Shown piece after piece: positions 27,305 through 36,039 of a DNA stretch of 64,000 nucleotides. Position numbers and translations under genes: made by a program. Below the pieces are notes generated by a model. That model was not told where the DNA came from. It saw only the letters and a list, made by a program, of their open reading frames with translations, and searched no databases. Position 1 is the first letter of the stretch, and each line of letters starts with the position of its first letter. The stretch comes from Poritiphilus flavus (GTDB lineage Bacteria; Bacteroidota; Bacteroidia; Flavobacteriales; Flavobacteriaceae): positions 372,001-436,000 of the forward strand of contig NZ_WXYO01000007.1 in assembly GCF_009901585.1 (NCBI RefSeq). Direction: 5' to 3'.

Positions 27305-28207
27305 ATGAAAATTACACTAACAGGGTCTTTGGGGAGAATTGGGACGCCCTTGGCTCAGATACTGCTCAAAGAAAGACATAAGGTTACAATAATCAGCAGT
27401 AATCCTTCCAGAAGAAAAGAGATAAAGGAGTTGGGAGCAGTAGCCGCTATTGGCAAACTACAGGATATCGATTTTTTGACCTCCAGTTTTACAGGTGCCG
27501 ATGTGGTATACACAATGTCTCCTCCGGCTAATTATTTTGACCATGATCTTGACTTGCCTGGCTATTTCAAAGAACTTGGAAATACCTTTGCCGAAGCTGT
27601 ACGCATAAGCGGTGTTAGGCGTGTTGTTAATCTCAGTAGTATAGGTGCACATTTGGATGAGGGTAATGGGATTTTGGAAGGCACATACCTTGTGGAACAA
27701 AGCCTTGATAGTTTAGCGGAAAATGTGGCCGTCACGCACATTAGGCCAACGGAGATCTATTACAACCTATTCCAATTCGTGCCTTTGATAAAGGAACAAG
27801 GGATAATAGGAAGCAACCTTGCAGCGGATAATGTTAACGCATGGGTATCTCCAAAAGATATAGCCAAATGTGTTGCGGAGGAGATCAATACACACTCATC
27901 ATACGGAAGAAAGGTGAGATACGTTACCAGTGAAGAGCTGACCTATGGAGAATTGGTCAGGATCTTGGGCACGGCAATCGGTAAGCCAGACCTAAAATGG
28001 GTAATGATTACAGATGATCAGATGTTGCAAAGTCTTGAAAGCACTGGAATGCAACCAGCAATTGCCAGGGGAATGGTGGAAATGTATGCTGCCATCCGCA
28101 GTGGATTGTTGTATGAAGATTATAAATTGCACAGACCCGAGCTCCTTGGCAAGGTTAAAATGAAAGATTTTGCCCAAGAGTTCGCAGCGGTTTACAACGA
28201 AGAATAG
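27305..28207 (+). CDS. NmrA-family NAD(P)-binding oxidoreductase
   Basis: A 300-residue atypical SDR. The N-terminus has TGSLGRIGTPLAQILL (dinucleotide motif) and ISSNPSRRKEIKELG (basic residues favouring NADP). VVNLSSIGAH and VTHIRPTEIYYN are NmrA-like, as is YVTSEELTYGELVRILGTAIG in the C-terminal lobe. It may be a quinone or nitroreductase-type enzyme or a redox sensor. An AraC regulator gene starts 8 nt downstream, so the two are probably co-transcribed. Confidence 0.85.
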   Translation: MKITLTGSLGRIGTPLAQILLKERHKVTIISSNPSRRKEIKELGAVAAIGKLQDIDFLTSSFTGADVVYTMSPPANYFDHDLDLPGYFKELGNTFAEAVRISGVRRVVNLSSIGAHLDEGNGILEGTYLVEQSLDSLAENVAVTHIRPTEIYYNLFQFVPLIKEQGIIGSNLAADNVNAWVSPKDIAKCVAEEINTHSSYGRKVRYVTSEELTYGELVRILGTAIGKPDLKWVMITDDQMLQSLESTGMQPAIARGMVEMYAAIRSGLLYEDYKLHRPELLGKVKMKDFAQEFAAVYNEE

Positions 28208-28215
28208 TATTTACT

Positions 28216-29121
28216 ATGCAACCCTATAGATTTAAGACAATCGGTCAATACCATAGCTTCCGGGGACTTCCCGGGCCGTCACATCCGTTGATAAGTGTCT
28301 TCCGTATTGAGGAAATTACCTCGCTAAATGATGATGAACCAGAGCATCTTATCCAGGACTTCTTTTCCATTGCACTGAAATCAAATGTGAGCGGAACCCT
28401 GATATATGGGCAGCGCGAGTATGATTTTGACAAGGGAAGTATGGTCTTTATCGCGCCAAATCAGGTGTATTCCATTCGGGGAACAAAGGATCTGACCCAT
28501 TCGGGATGGCTTCTGTTAATTCATCCCGATCTCTTTTGGGATACTTCTCTTGCCGCCAGGATTAAAATGTATGAATATTTTGGGTATGCGGTGAACGAGG
28601 CCCTTCACCTCTCGGAACAGGAGGAGAAAACCATTGTTGCTGTCTTAAAAGGCATCCAGGAAGAATGCGGATTAAATATCGATAAGTTCAGCAAGCCGGT
28701 AATCATTTCACGTATAGAAACCTTGCTGAACTATGCCGATAGGTTTTACCATCGCCAGTTCATAACAAGGGAAAAGGAAAATCATGAAATCCTGGCCCGA
28801 TTGGAAACCATACTGAATAATCATTTCAGTAGTAGTGAATTGGCCACCAAGGGCTTGCCCACAGTCCTGGACATCTCCGAATCCCTGAACCTTTCACCAA
28901 ACTATTTAAGCGGTTTGCTGAAGGTGCTGACTGGAAAGAGCACTCAACAGCACATCCATGATAAACTCATTGAGAGGGCAAAGGAAAAATTAGCCATAAG
29001 CGAATCGACTATCAGTGAAATCGCATTTCAGTTGGGGTTTGACTATCCACAGTCGTTCAGTAAGTTCTTTAAATCAAAAACCAACCTCACGCCTACCGAG
29101 TTTAGACAATCCTTCAATTGA
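28216..29121 (+). CDS. AraC-family transcriptional regulator
   Basis: A 301-residue soluble regulator: an N-terminal cupin-like ligand domain (about 1-180, with FYGQREYDFDKGSMVFIAPNQ-like strands) and a C-terminal AraC double HTH (SLNLSPNYLSGLLKVLTGKSTQQ, then STISEIAFQLGFDYPQSFSKFFK). It is a full-length paralogue of the protein at 30112-31017, sharing FFGYAVNEAL-type and FITREKENHE-type blocks. It follows an NmrA reductase by 8 nt and precedes an SDR gene by 112 nt. Confidence 0.9.
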   Translation: MQPYRFKTIGQYHSFRGLPGPSHPLISVFRIEEITSLNDDEPEHLIQDFFSIALKSNVSGTLIYGQREYDFDKGSMVFIAPNQVYSIRGTKDLTHSGWLLLIHPDLFWDTSLAARIKMYEYFGYAVNEALHLSEQEEKTIVAVLKGIQEECGLNIDKFSKPVIISRIETLLNYADRFYHRQFITREKENHEILARLETILNNHFSSSELATKGLPTVLDISESLNLSPNYLSGLLKVLTGKSTQQHIHDKLIERAKEKLAISESTISEIAFQLGFDYPQSFSKFFKSKTNLTPTEFRQSFN

Positions 29122-29233
29122 CCGTAGATATAATCTAAAAAGTAGATTTGGCTATGCATTCCAGGGATTTGGAAAGGTATTAATGCAAGGAATTCAAAAC
29201 CTTTGTAGCGTAAGTTTTAAACCTTGATACAAT

Positions 29234-30073
29234 ATGGATTTAAAAAAAGTGTGGTTCGTCACCGGAGCATCCAAAGGCTTGGGATTAAATTTGGTTAAGA
29301 AGTTATTGGATAGCGGCTACCGGGTTGCGGCCACCTCCAGAAACAAGCAGGCTCTAATTACAGGTATTGGCGAGAAAAATAAGGATTTCCTGCCCATTTC
29401 AATGGACTTGGGTCAGAACGCAAGTGTAAAACGTTCCATAGAGGAAGTTATCTCTCATTTTGGGACAATAGATGTTGTGGTTAACAATGCAGGCTACAGC
29501 CAGATTGGGACTTTGGAGGAGTTGACAGATCAGGAAGTAAAGAACAATTATAATGTAAATGTGTTCGGTTCTCTGAACGTTATTCGCAATGTAACACCTT
29601 TAATGAGAGCAAAGCGGTCTGGGCATTTTTTCAACATTTCGTCCATAGGCGGTTATGTGGGGAACTTTGCAGGTTTCGGTATCTACTGCTCTACAAAGTT
29701 TGCAGTGGCGGGCCTTACGGAAGCCCTTTCTGAGGAGATGAAACCTTTTGGTGTATATACCACCTTGGTCTATCCTGGATATTTTAGAACCAACTTCCTG
29801 TCCAAAGGCTCAGTCAAGACACCAGCGAACCCTGTAGTGGAATATAAAGCCGCCCGTGACATGGAACAGGCACACTTAAAAGAAATTGACGGCAACCAGC
29901 CTAATGACCCGGAAAAGGCAGCAGACGTGCTAATCACCCTAAGCGAAATGGAAAACCCGCCAGTTCATTTCTTTATGGGTGAAGATGCCCACCAGTTCGC
30001 GGGCAAGAAAATAGAGACCATTCAAAAGGCCCTTAAGGATAACAAAGTTTTGGGTACTTCAACCGGATTTTAA
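29234..30073 (+). CDS. classical short-chain dehydrogenase/reductase
   Basis: A 279-residue SDR with TGASKGLG (NADP motif) near residue 9, NNAG at about 86, a catalytic Ser in NISSIGG and YCSTK (YxxxK) near 155. This is the full catalytic set. It resembles the retinol-dehydrogenase-like SDRs often controlled by AraC regulators. It sits between two paralogous AraC genes on the same strand. The substrate is unknown. Confidence 0.9.
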   Translation: MDLKKVWFVTGASKGLGLNLVKKLLDSGYRVAATSRNKQALITGIGEKNKDFLPISMDLGQNASVKRSIEEVISHFGTIDVVVNNAGYSQIGTLEELTDQEVKNNYNVNVFGSLNVIRNVTPLMRAKRSGHFFNISSIGGYVGNFAGFGIYCSTKFAVAGLTEALSEEMKPFGVYTTLVYPGYFRTNFLSKGSVKTPANPVVEYKAARDMEQAHLKEIDGNQPNDPEKAADVLITLSEMENPPVHFFMGEDAHQFAGKKIETIQKALKDNKVLGTSTGF

Positions 30074-30111
30074 ATCTTTATCCTAAAGACGCATCTCTGT
30101 AAAATAAGAAA

Positions 30112-31017
30112 ATGTACCGATTCAAAACCATAAGCGATTTTCACCAATATGGCAATTTACCAAAACCGGAACATCCTTTGATCAGCCTCGTGGATTATGG
30201 AAAGGTGAGTTATCCTGCGGATGACCATCAAATCAAATGGGTTCAGGAGTTTTATTCTATTGGCCTGAAACGGAACGTAAGCGCCAAGTTCAACTATGGA
30301 CAGCAGCAATATGATTTTGACGAAGGGGTACTTACATTTGTTGCGCCACAACAGGTTCTAACGGTTAAAGTGAACCAAAATATAAAGACCGAAGCATCCG
30401 GTTGGCTCCTGCTTGTCCATCCGGACTTTTTTTGGGGCACTTCCCTGGCCAAGACCATCAAGAACTATGATTTCTTTGGTTATGCTGTCAACGAGGCGCT
30501 ATTCCTTTCTGAAAAGGAGGAAAGGATCATAGACGATCTGTTACGGAATATCCAAAGGGAGTACCAGTCTAATATGGACAAGTTCAGTGAAAACATCATT
30601 GTCTCCCAAATAGAGCTTTTGCTCAATTACGGAGAACGCTATTACGAACGCCAATTCATTACGCGCAAAATTACCAATCACCAGGTGCTGATTAAACTTG
30701 AGGAAATCTTGAACGGCCATTTTAAAAAAGAAAACACGCTTTCCAGGGGTATCCCAACTGTTGTTGAGATTGCCAGGCACTTGAACCTTTCTCCAAACTA
30801 CCTAAGTGCATTGTTGAAGGCAGTGAGTGGACAGAGTACGCAACAGCACATTCATAATAAATTGATAGAAATAGCCAAGGAAAAACTTTCCACTACGGAA
30901 CTCAGTGTAAGCGAAATTGCCTTTGAGCTGGGTTTTGAACACCCTACCTCCTTCTCTAAGCTGTTCAAGAACAAAACGAACGTTTCGCCTATGGCCTTTA
31001 GACAAACCCTCAATTGA
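30112..31017 (+). CDS. AraC-family transcriptional regulator (paralogue)
   Basis: A 301-residue AraC regulator colinear with the one at 28216-29121. It has the same N-terminal effector domain, FFGYAVNEALFLSEKEE block, and HTHs (HLNLSPNYLSALLKAVSGQSTQQ and ELSVSEIAFELGFEHPTSFSKLFK). It begins 38 nt after the SDR gene and its end almost touches the following hydrolase gene. The pair probably arose by local duplication. Confidence 0.9.
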   Translation: MYRFKTISDFHQYGNLPKPEHPLISLVDYGKVSYPADDHQIKWVQEFYSIGLKRNVSAKFNYGQQQYDFDEGVLTFVAPQQVLTVKVNQNIKTEASGWLLLVHPDFFWGTSLAKTIKNYDFFGYAVNEALFLSEKEERIIDDLLRNIQREYQSNMDKFSENIIVSQIELLLNYGERYYERQFITRKITNHQVLIKLEEILNGHFKKENTLSRGIPTVVEIARHLNLSPNYLSALLKAVSGQSTQQHIHNKLIEIAKEKLSTTELSVSEIAFELGFEHPTSFSKLFKNKTNVSPMAFRQTLN

Positions 31018-31025
31018 AAACAGCA

Positions 31026-31898
31026 ATGAAGAAAATACTATACACATTTCCGTTACTGTTTTGTACCACTTGCTTTTCCCTGATACATGCACAAACTATG
31101 AAAACAATAAACATCAAAATCAACGGCGAAAACTTAGTCTATTACGATAGTGAAAAAGGGGACACTACCCTACTCTTCATCCACGGGGCTTTTATAAACA
31201 AGGAATATTGGAATGAACAACTGTCTCACTTTTCCAAAACTTATAGGGTCTTGGCGGTGGATTTAGCGGGGCACGGAAACTCCTCCCATTACCGTACAGA
31301 TTGGACCGTACAGGAATATGGCAGGGATATCAGCGAATTTATCAAAAAGCTTTCGCTCCGTAACGTAGTCTTGATTGGACATTCCTTTGGTTCGGATGTG
31401 ATGCTCGAAACTGTAGCTCTTGATCCTGCCCAAATCATTGGATTGATAGAAGTTGATCATATGAAAAGTGTTGGTGTTGAAGTGCCACAGGAAACTATAG
31501 AACATTTAATAGCGAATTTAAGGACCGATTTTGCAAATACCTGTGAACAATTTGCGAGGCAGGCATTATTGTCCGAAGGCACTGATCCCGGACTGGTTGC
31601 AAGATTATTAAAGGACTACCGAGAAATGAATCCGGAAGTGGGTATACCCCTTATTGAAAACACCTTTACTTACACCAAAAGAGAGACCGAGCTTTTAAGG
31701 GGACTTAATTTGAAGTTGCACCTAATCCATGTGGACTATATGCCCACAAGCGAGGAAAATCTAAGGAAATATCTCGCCGGCAACTATCAATTGCATAAAA
31801 TAAGTGGAAGTTGCCATTATCCGATGCTTGAGAATCCGATCGAATTCAATGTGCTCCTGGAACAAATTCTATCAACCATCGAGGATAAGCAGCGGTAA
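31026..31898 (+). CDS. secreted alpha/beta hydrolase
   Basis: A 290-residue hydrolase from the ATG at 31026, which gives a good signal peptide (MKKILYTFPLLFCTTCFSLIHAQ). The oxyanion region is LFIHGAF, the nucleophile elbow GHSFGSDV, and the catalytic His is in GSCHYPMLENP near the C-terminus. This is a classical peptidase S33-like or haloalkane-dehalogenase-like fold. It is the last gene of the AraC/SDR cluster, 8 nt after the regulator. Confidence 0.85.
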   Translation: MKKILYTFPLLFCTTCFSLIHAQTMKTINIKINGENLVYYDSEKGDTTLLFIHGAFINKEYWNEQLSHFSKTYRVLAVDLAGHGNSSHYRTDWTVQEYGRDISEFIKKLSLRNVVLIGHSFGSDVMLETVALDPAQIIGLIEVDHMKSVGVEVPQETIEHLIANLRTDFANTCEQFARQALLSEGTDPGLVARLLKDYREMNPEVGIPLIENTFTYTKRETELLRGLNLKLHLIHVDYMPTSEENLRKYLAGNYQLHKISGSCHYPMLENPIEFNVLLEQILSTIEDKQR

Positions 31899-31937
31899 AA
31901 TTTGGGTGAATAATGAAATCCTATTAAGGCTAGTACA

Positions 31938-32396
31938 ATGTATCAATCACTCATAATAATCCATTCTGTAACCCGCTGGCTTGTGCTGTTAAGTCTTGTT
32001 TACGCAATTTATAGAGCTTATAGAGGATACTTTAAAAATTTGACCTTCTCAAAAGTCGATAACTCCATTCGTCATTGGACGGCTACCTTTGCCCATATAC
32101 AACTTATGATCGGAATTTTACTTTATACCCAAAGCCCTATAATAAAATACTTTTGGAATAATCTTGATGCTGCAATATCCAGTCTTGACACCACTTTTTT
32201 TGGTGTTATACACCTGATCCTCATGCTAACCGCAATTGTTGTATTGACTATCGGTTCTGCTAAGGCAAAAAGAAGATCTATCGACAAGGAAAAATTCAGA
32301 ATCATGTTGGTATGGTTCTCAATTGCCCTGATCATCATTTTTGTTGCAATTCCCTGGCCATTTTCGCCCATGGCCAATAGACCTTACTTCAGATAA
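31938..32396 (+). CDS. four-helix membrane protein, cytochrome-b561-like in shape
   Basis: A 152-residue protein with four membrane helices (about 4-25, 46-66, 84-106, 121-140). IIHSVTRWLVLLSLVYAIYR opens the chain and further His residues occur in RHWTATFAHIQL and GVIHLILM. Several membrane-embedded His make heme b binding possible. I do not recognise a named family. It precedes a DUF3817 protein by 2 nt, so they are likely one transcript. Confidence 0.6.
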   Translation: MYQSLIIIHSVTRWLVLLSLVYAIYRAYRGYFKNLTFSKVDNSIRHWTATFAHIQLMIGILLYTQSPIIKYFWNNLDAAISSLDTTFFGVIHLILMLTAIVVLTIGSAKAKRRSIDKEKFRIMLVWFSIALIIIFVAIPWPFSPMANRPYFR

Positions 32397-32398
32397 TC

Positions 32399-32701
32399 AT
32401 GTTAGATATGTTCAAGACAAATGTCGGAAGGCTTCGAATCCTGGGCTTTTTTGAAGGTATTTCTCTTATTATTCTAATATTCGTTGCCACTCCTATGAAA
32501 TACTGTTTCGCAAATCCAGGTTGGACCAAATTAATTGGACCAGTGCATGGGGCGCTTTTCCTTCTTTATGCGATCAATGCACTTAGCGTTAGCGTTGAGC
32601 GTAATTGGAAATTCTGGACAACAACATGGAAAGTTATTATGGCTAGTTTTATCCCATTTGGAACGTTTTACATTGACAAAAAGATATTAAGCAAGCTTTA
32701 A
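32399..32701 (+). CDS. DUF3817 membrane protein
   Basis: A 100-residue protein matching DUF3817. It has GRLRILGFFEGISLIILIFVATPMKY, then GPVHGALFLLYAI and ASFIPFGTFYIDKKI. Three membrane helices are predicted. These small proteins are often found near integral membrane enzymes; function is unknown. It starts 2 nt after the upstream membrane protein gene. Confidence 0.85.
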   Translation: MLDMFKTNVGRLRILGFFEGISLIILIFVATPMKYCFANPGWTKLIGPVHGALFLLYAINALSVSVERNWKFWTTTWKVIMASFIPFGTFYIDKKILSKL

Positions 32702-32829
32702 TTATCAAAAAGGTCCTGGAAGATCTGTTCATCTTATTTACTATACATCTGCATTTTTTTACTGTATTATTTTCTTTGATTTTAGAATCTTGATTACAAG
32801 CGCCGGGCCTGTGGACGACTTGATTGGAA

Positions 32830-32872
32830 TGACCTACATCATAGGTTTGCCTTCAGACTTCCTATAGTTTTG
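32830..32872 (+). promoter_or_regulatory. CRP/FNR-type palindrome plus -7 element, AhpD-like gene
   Basis: TGACCTACATCA at 32830-32841, then 23 nt, then a perfect -7 element TAGTTTTG at 32865-32872. The predicted transcript starts near 32877, about 67 nt before the ATG at 32944. Confidence 0.7.
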
Positions 32873-32943
32873 AACAGTTTTACATGGTCAGTGAAACTAT
32901 TTCACAAGAGCAAAAGCATTTTATTTCCTAAAACCCATATATC

Positions 32944-33297
32944 ATGATTAAAGACTATTCAAAACACTATAACGACCTCGCTAAACTTATGGAGGATCTA
33001 GGGACCAAAGTCCCTACAACGATGAAGGGGTTTAATGACCTTCATAAATCAGCCATATCGGATGGAGTACTGACTTCCAAGACCAAAGAGCTCATCGCAT
33101 TGGGTATAGCTATTACGGTACGCTGCGATGGTTGTATCGCCTTTCATGTGCATGACGCCCTGAAATCAGGTGCGAGTTCTGAAGAGATTTTAGAAACTAT
33201 CGGTGTGGCTATACTCATGGGCGGAGGACCGGCCCTTGTGTACGGATGCGAAGCCCTGGAAGCTCTGAGACAGTTCATGGTTTTAGAGCAACACTAG
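32944..33297 (+). CDS. AhpD/carboxymuconolactone decarboxylase-family protein
   Basis: A 117-residue CMD/AhpD-like protein. The redox motif is RCDGCIAFHVHDAL, the canonical CxxCxxxH of AhpD peroxidase partners, followed by GASSEEILETIGVAILMGGGPALVYG. It is of full length for the family. It probably acts as a thiol-dependent antioxidant. Its promoter carries the TGA-N6-TCA box, so it belongs to the putative stress regulon. Confidence 0.9.
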   Translation: MIKDYSKHYNDLAKLMEDLGTKVPTTMKGFNDLHKSAISDGVLTSKTKELIALGIAITVRCDGCIAFHVHDALKSGASSEEILETIGVAILMGGGPALVYGCEALEALRQFMVLEQH

Positions 33298-33348
33298 CTC
33301 ATAATTACAGGACCTTGTAATTGGAAAGTTCTAAAACATAAAATCGGA

Positions 33349-33379
33349 AGAGGTGAGAAAACCTACAAATTTCACCTCT
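33349..33379 (+). terminator. hairpin after AhpD-like gene
   Basis: AGAGGTGA at 33349-33356 pairs with TCACCTCT at 33372-33379 around a 15-nt loop, followed by GTTGTTT. The position 50 nt past the stop suits a terminator; the U tract is weak. Confidence 0.4.
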
Positions 33380-33459
33380 GTTGTTTATAGCGTTAAGAAC
33401 GAGGCTGAAATGGTGTATTAATTGATATTTCATCCAGTGTTATAATGGCCTTAATTCAG

Positions 33460-33467
33460 TATTTTTG
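33460..33467 (+). promoter_or_regulatory. possible -7 element for the ExoIII gene
   Basis: TATTTTTG fully matches TANNTTTG, 32 nt before the ATG at 33500. No TGA-N6-TCA box lies at the regulon spacing and no clear -33 box is seen. Confidence 0.45.
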
Positions 33468-33499
33468 AATTAAGGCTAAATTCATTGACACAGAAAAAC

Positions 33500-34264
33500 A
33501 TGAAAATCATTTCATGGAACGTAAACGGTATACGGGCCATCGTTAAAAAGGATTTTTACAGATCCATCGAAAAGATAGCTCCTGATATTCTTTGTTTGCA
33601 GGAGACCAAGGCTCAGGATGAGGAGGTTATCACGGCATTGTCTCCCCTTAATGGCTATCATAATAATTACAACGCTGCTGATAGAAAGGGGTATTCCGGC
33701 ACTGCCCTGCTAAGCAAAGAATTACCAGTAAAGGTAACACAAGATATGGGTGTTGCTGAACACGATACCGAAGGCAGGATACAATGTGCTGAATACGAAA
33801 GTTTTTATCTGGTTAACGTATATGTGCCCAATTCGGGCCAACAGCTGCTTCGCCTGGACTACCGCAAAACATGGGATGCAGATTTTTTAATGTACCTAAA
33901 AGACCTGGAAAAAACGAAGCCCGTAATTGTTTGTGGGGATTTTAATGTGGCGCACAGAGCCATTGACCTAAAGAACGATAAGGCCAACTACAACAAAACA
34001 GCCGGATACACCCAAATTGAGATTGATGGTATGGATAATTTTCTATCAGCAGGATTTGTGGATTCATTCCGACATTTTCATCCGGAAAAAGTCGCCTACA
34101 CCTATTGGAGTTACCGATTTAAAGCACGTGAACGAAATACCGGATGGCGCATCGATTATTTTTTGGTCAGCAATTCTTTGGTTGACAGAATTAGCTCTGT
34201 AGAGATATTATCGGAGTATTACGGATCTGACCATTGCCCGATCAGCTTGAACATTGAGCCATAA
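33500..34264 (+). CDS. xth: exodeoxyribonuclease III family AP endonuclease
   Basis: A 254-residue ExoIII/Ape1-type nuclease. Motifs: SWNVNGIRA at the start, LQETKAQ (metal-binding Glu), VNVYVPNSG, CGDFNVAH, and TGWRIDYFL plus SDHCPI at the C-terminus, so the whole catalytic set is present. The ATG at 33500 is preferred over an upstream TTG because it starts directly at the first strand. It repairs abasic sites. It precedes the BON and LigD-type polymerase genes but has a separate promoter. Confidence 0.93.
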   Translation: MKIISWNVNGIRAIVKKDFYRSIEKIAPDILCLQETKAQDEEVITALSPLNGYHNNYNAADRKGYSGTALLSKELPVKVTQDMGVAEHDTEGRIQCAEYESFYLVNVYVPNSGQQLLRLDYRKTWDADFLMYLKDLEKTKPVIVCGDFNVAHRAIDLKNDKANYNKTAGYTQIEIDGMDNFLSAGFVDSFRHFHPEKVAYTYWSYRFKARERNTGWRIDYFLVSNSLVDRISSVEILSEYYGSDHCPISLNIEP

Positions 34265-34291
34265 TTGGTTACCCTTAAATTCAAAGTGCCC

Positions 34292-34334
34292 TGATGCAGA
34301 TCATTACTGGGCTTCTTCCGTCGTAGTATTTTTG
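34292..34334 (+). promoter_or_regulatory. CRP/FNR-type palindrome plus -7 element, BON/LigD-polymerase operon
   Basis: TGATGCAGATCA at 34292-34303 is a TGAT-N4-ATCA palindrome, the FNR-like form. A perfect -7 element TATTTTTG follows at 34327-34334 after 23 nt. Predicted start near 34339, 34 nt before the ATG. Confidence 0.72.
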
Positions 34335-34372
34335 TGTATAACTGGTAAGTACTAAACAAAAAATTAGTTATC

Positions 34373-35044
34373 ATGAAATCAGATGCACAGATCAAACAGG
34401 ATATTTTGGACGAACTGGTATTTCTACCCGATATCGACGAGACTCAAATCGGTGTTATCGTTGAAGATGGTATAGTAACCCTTACAGGTTTTGTAGATGC
34501 CTACCCCAAAAAATTAGCCGCGGAAAAAGCCGTCAAGAGTGTTTCGGGGGTAAAAGCCGTGGCTGAGGACATTGAAGTTAAATATGGCGACGACTATAAG
34601 AAAACAGACAAGGAAATTGCAAAGGCCGCGGTAAGCGCCCTGGAATGGAACGCCACGGTACCCAAGGAAAAGATAATGGTAAAGGTAGACAACGGCCATA
34701 TTTATCTCACCGGAAGCCTCCCCTGGGCCTATCAAAGAAATGCGGCGAAACGGACGGTAGAAAACCTTTTGGGAGTAAAAGGGGTTATCAACAACATTGA
34801 GCTTGCCCCAACTATTTTACCCGGTGACATTTCTGAAGATATCAAAAATGCTCTTGAACGATCCGCAGAGCTTGAGGCGAAGGGCATACGCGTACAGGTA
34901 GACGGCAGCACGGTACAGTTAAAAGGCAGGGTACATTCGCACCACGAAAAGAAATTGGCCGAAAGAGCTGCATACAAGGCCCCAGGGGTAACCCAGGTAC
35001 AAAACGATATTGTAGTACAGCTCTACCCTGAGTTTGTCGATTAA
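34373..35044 (+). CDS. three-BON-domain protein
   Basis: A 223-residue soluble protein with three successive BON domains (about 3-70, 77-145, 150-220), each showing the IxVxVxxGxVxLxGxV and VxGVxxVxNxI pattern. It lacks a signal peptide, unlike OsmY, so it is probably cytoplasmic. BON domains bind phospholipids or are stress-associated. It is translated 9 nt before the LigD-type polymerase gene and its promoter carries the regulon box. Confidence 0.88.
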   Translation: MKSDAQIKQDILDELVFLPDIDETQIGVIVEDGIVTLTGFVDAYPKKLAAEKAVKSVSGVKAVAEDIEVKYGDDYKKTDKEIAKAAVSALEWNATVPKEKIMVKVDNGHIYLTGSLPWAYQRNAAKRTVENLLGVKGVINNIELAPTILPGDISEDIKNALERSAELEAKGIRVQVDGSTVQLKGRVHSHHEKKLAERAAYKAPGVTQVQNDIVVQLYPEFVD

Positions 35045-35053
35045 GCCCACGGT

Positions 35054-35950
35054 TTGATATCCTGGGAGAAAATACCGCATAGCGATAAGATACTATTTCC
35101 TGAATCTGGAATTACTAAAGGTGAGCTTGCAACCTATTACGACGCTGTGGCAAACAATATGTTGCCCTATCTCAGTGACCGTCCGCTTACATTACACCGA
35201 TTTCCCAATGGTATCAGCAGGGAAGGATTCTTTCAAAAAAACGCTTCAAAATATTTTCCTGATTGGATAAAGACGGCCAAAATAAGAAAGAAAAATGGTT
35301 GGGTGAATCATGTCATTTGCGACCGTAAAGAGACTTTGTTGTATCTGGTGAGCCAAGGCACCATTACCTTCCATATCGCGCTTAGTACGCTTGATAAACT
35401 GGACTATCCGGATAAAATGATATTCGACCTTGATCCACCCGAAACTAATTTTGATATGGTCGTGGAAGGGGCCAAAATTGTCCGGAGTTTTCTGGAAAAC
35501 AAATTGGGCCTAAAAACTTTTGTTATGACCACTGGATCCAGAGGCTTGCATGTTGTCGTGCCCCTGGACAGAACCGAAAATTTTAATGTGATCCATGATC
35601 TTGCCAAAGGAATTGCCAAACATCTTGCCAGTGAAAATCCCGAAAAATTGACAACCGCGATTCGAAAAGATCAGCGAAAGGGAAGACTCTTTTTGGACTA
35701 TCTTAGGAATTCCTACGCCCAGACCAGTGTTTGTCCATTTTCTGTACGGGCAGTGGAAAATGCTCCGGTGGCTACTACCCTACGGTGGGGCGAACTGGAA
35801 GATAAGGGCCTAAATGCCCAAACCTATAATATTAGCAATATTTTCGGAAGATTAAGAGAAATGGGGAACCCTTGGGAAGATTTTGAAAAATTTACCGGTT
35901 GCATTACCGAACCCCAAAGGATTTTATGGGATCTAGGTCAAAACATATAA
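35054..35950 (+). CDS. stand-alone LigD-type polymerase/primase
   Basis: A 298-residue protein that is essentially one LigD PolDom: SDKILFPESGITKGELATYY, RPLTLHRFPNGI, the catalytic DLDPP at MIFDLDPPE, TGSRGLHVVVPL, FLDYLRNSYAQT and APVATTLRWGEL. No ligase or phosphoesterase domain, and no Ku gene, is visible nearby. The start is a TTG at 35054, with a stop 10 nt upstream, 9 nt after the BON gene. It may extend or fill DNA ends in stress. The IS1595-type element is inserted 29 nt after its stop. Confidence 0.88.
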   Translation: MISWEKIPHSDKILFPESGITKGELATYYDAVANNMLPYLSDRPLTLHRFPNGISREGFFQKNASKYFPDWIKTAKIRKKNGWVNHVICDRKETLLYLVSQGTITFHIALSTLDKLDYPDKMIFDLDPPETNFDMVVEGAKIVRSFLENKLGLKTFVMTTGSRGLHVVVPLDRTENFNVIHDLAKGIAKHLASENPEKLTTAIRKDQRKGRLFLDYLRNSYAQTSVCPFSVRAVENAPVATTLRWGELEDKGLNAQTYNISNIFGRLREMGNPWEDFEKFTGCITEPQRILWDLGQNI

Positions 35951-35971
35951 CGGCAACAGTGCCTTGGAGAA

Positions 35972-35979
35972 ATAAATAA
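35972..35979. repeat. left copy of 8-bp target duplication
   Basis: ATAAATAA, repeated exactly at 39136-39143 on the other side of the element. Confidence 0.85.
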
Positions 35980-36004
35980 GGTAACTATATACTTGTATAA
36001 CCCA
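35980..36004. repeat. left terminal inverted repeat of the IS1595-type element
   Basis: Begins GGTAACTATATAC and ends TAACCCA, matching the right end in inverted orientation at about 21 of 25 positions. Confidence 0.88.
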
Positions 36005-36039
36005 ATTTGATTATATCTGAACTATAAATCATTTTAAAA

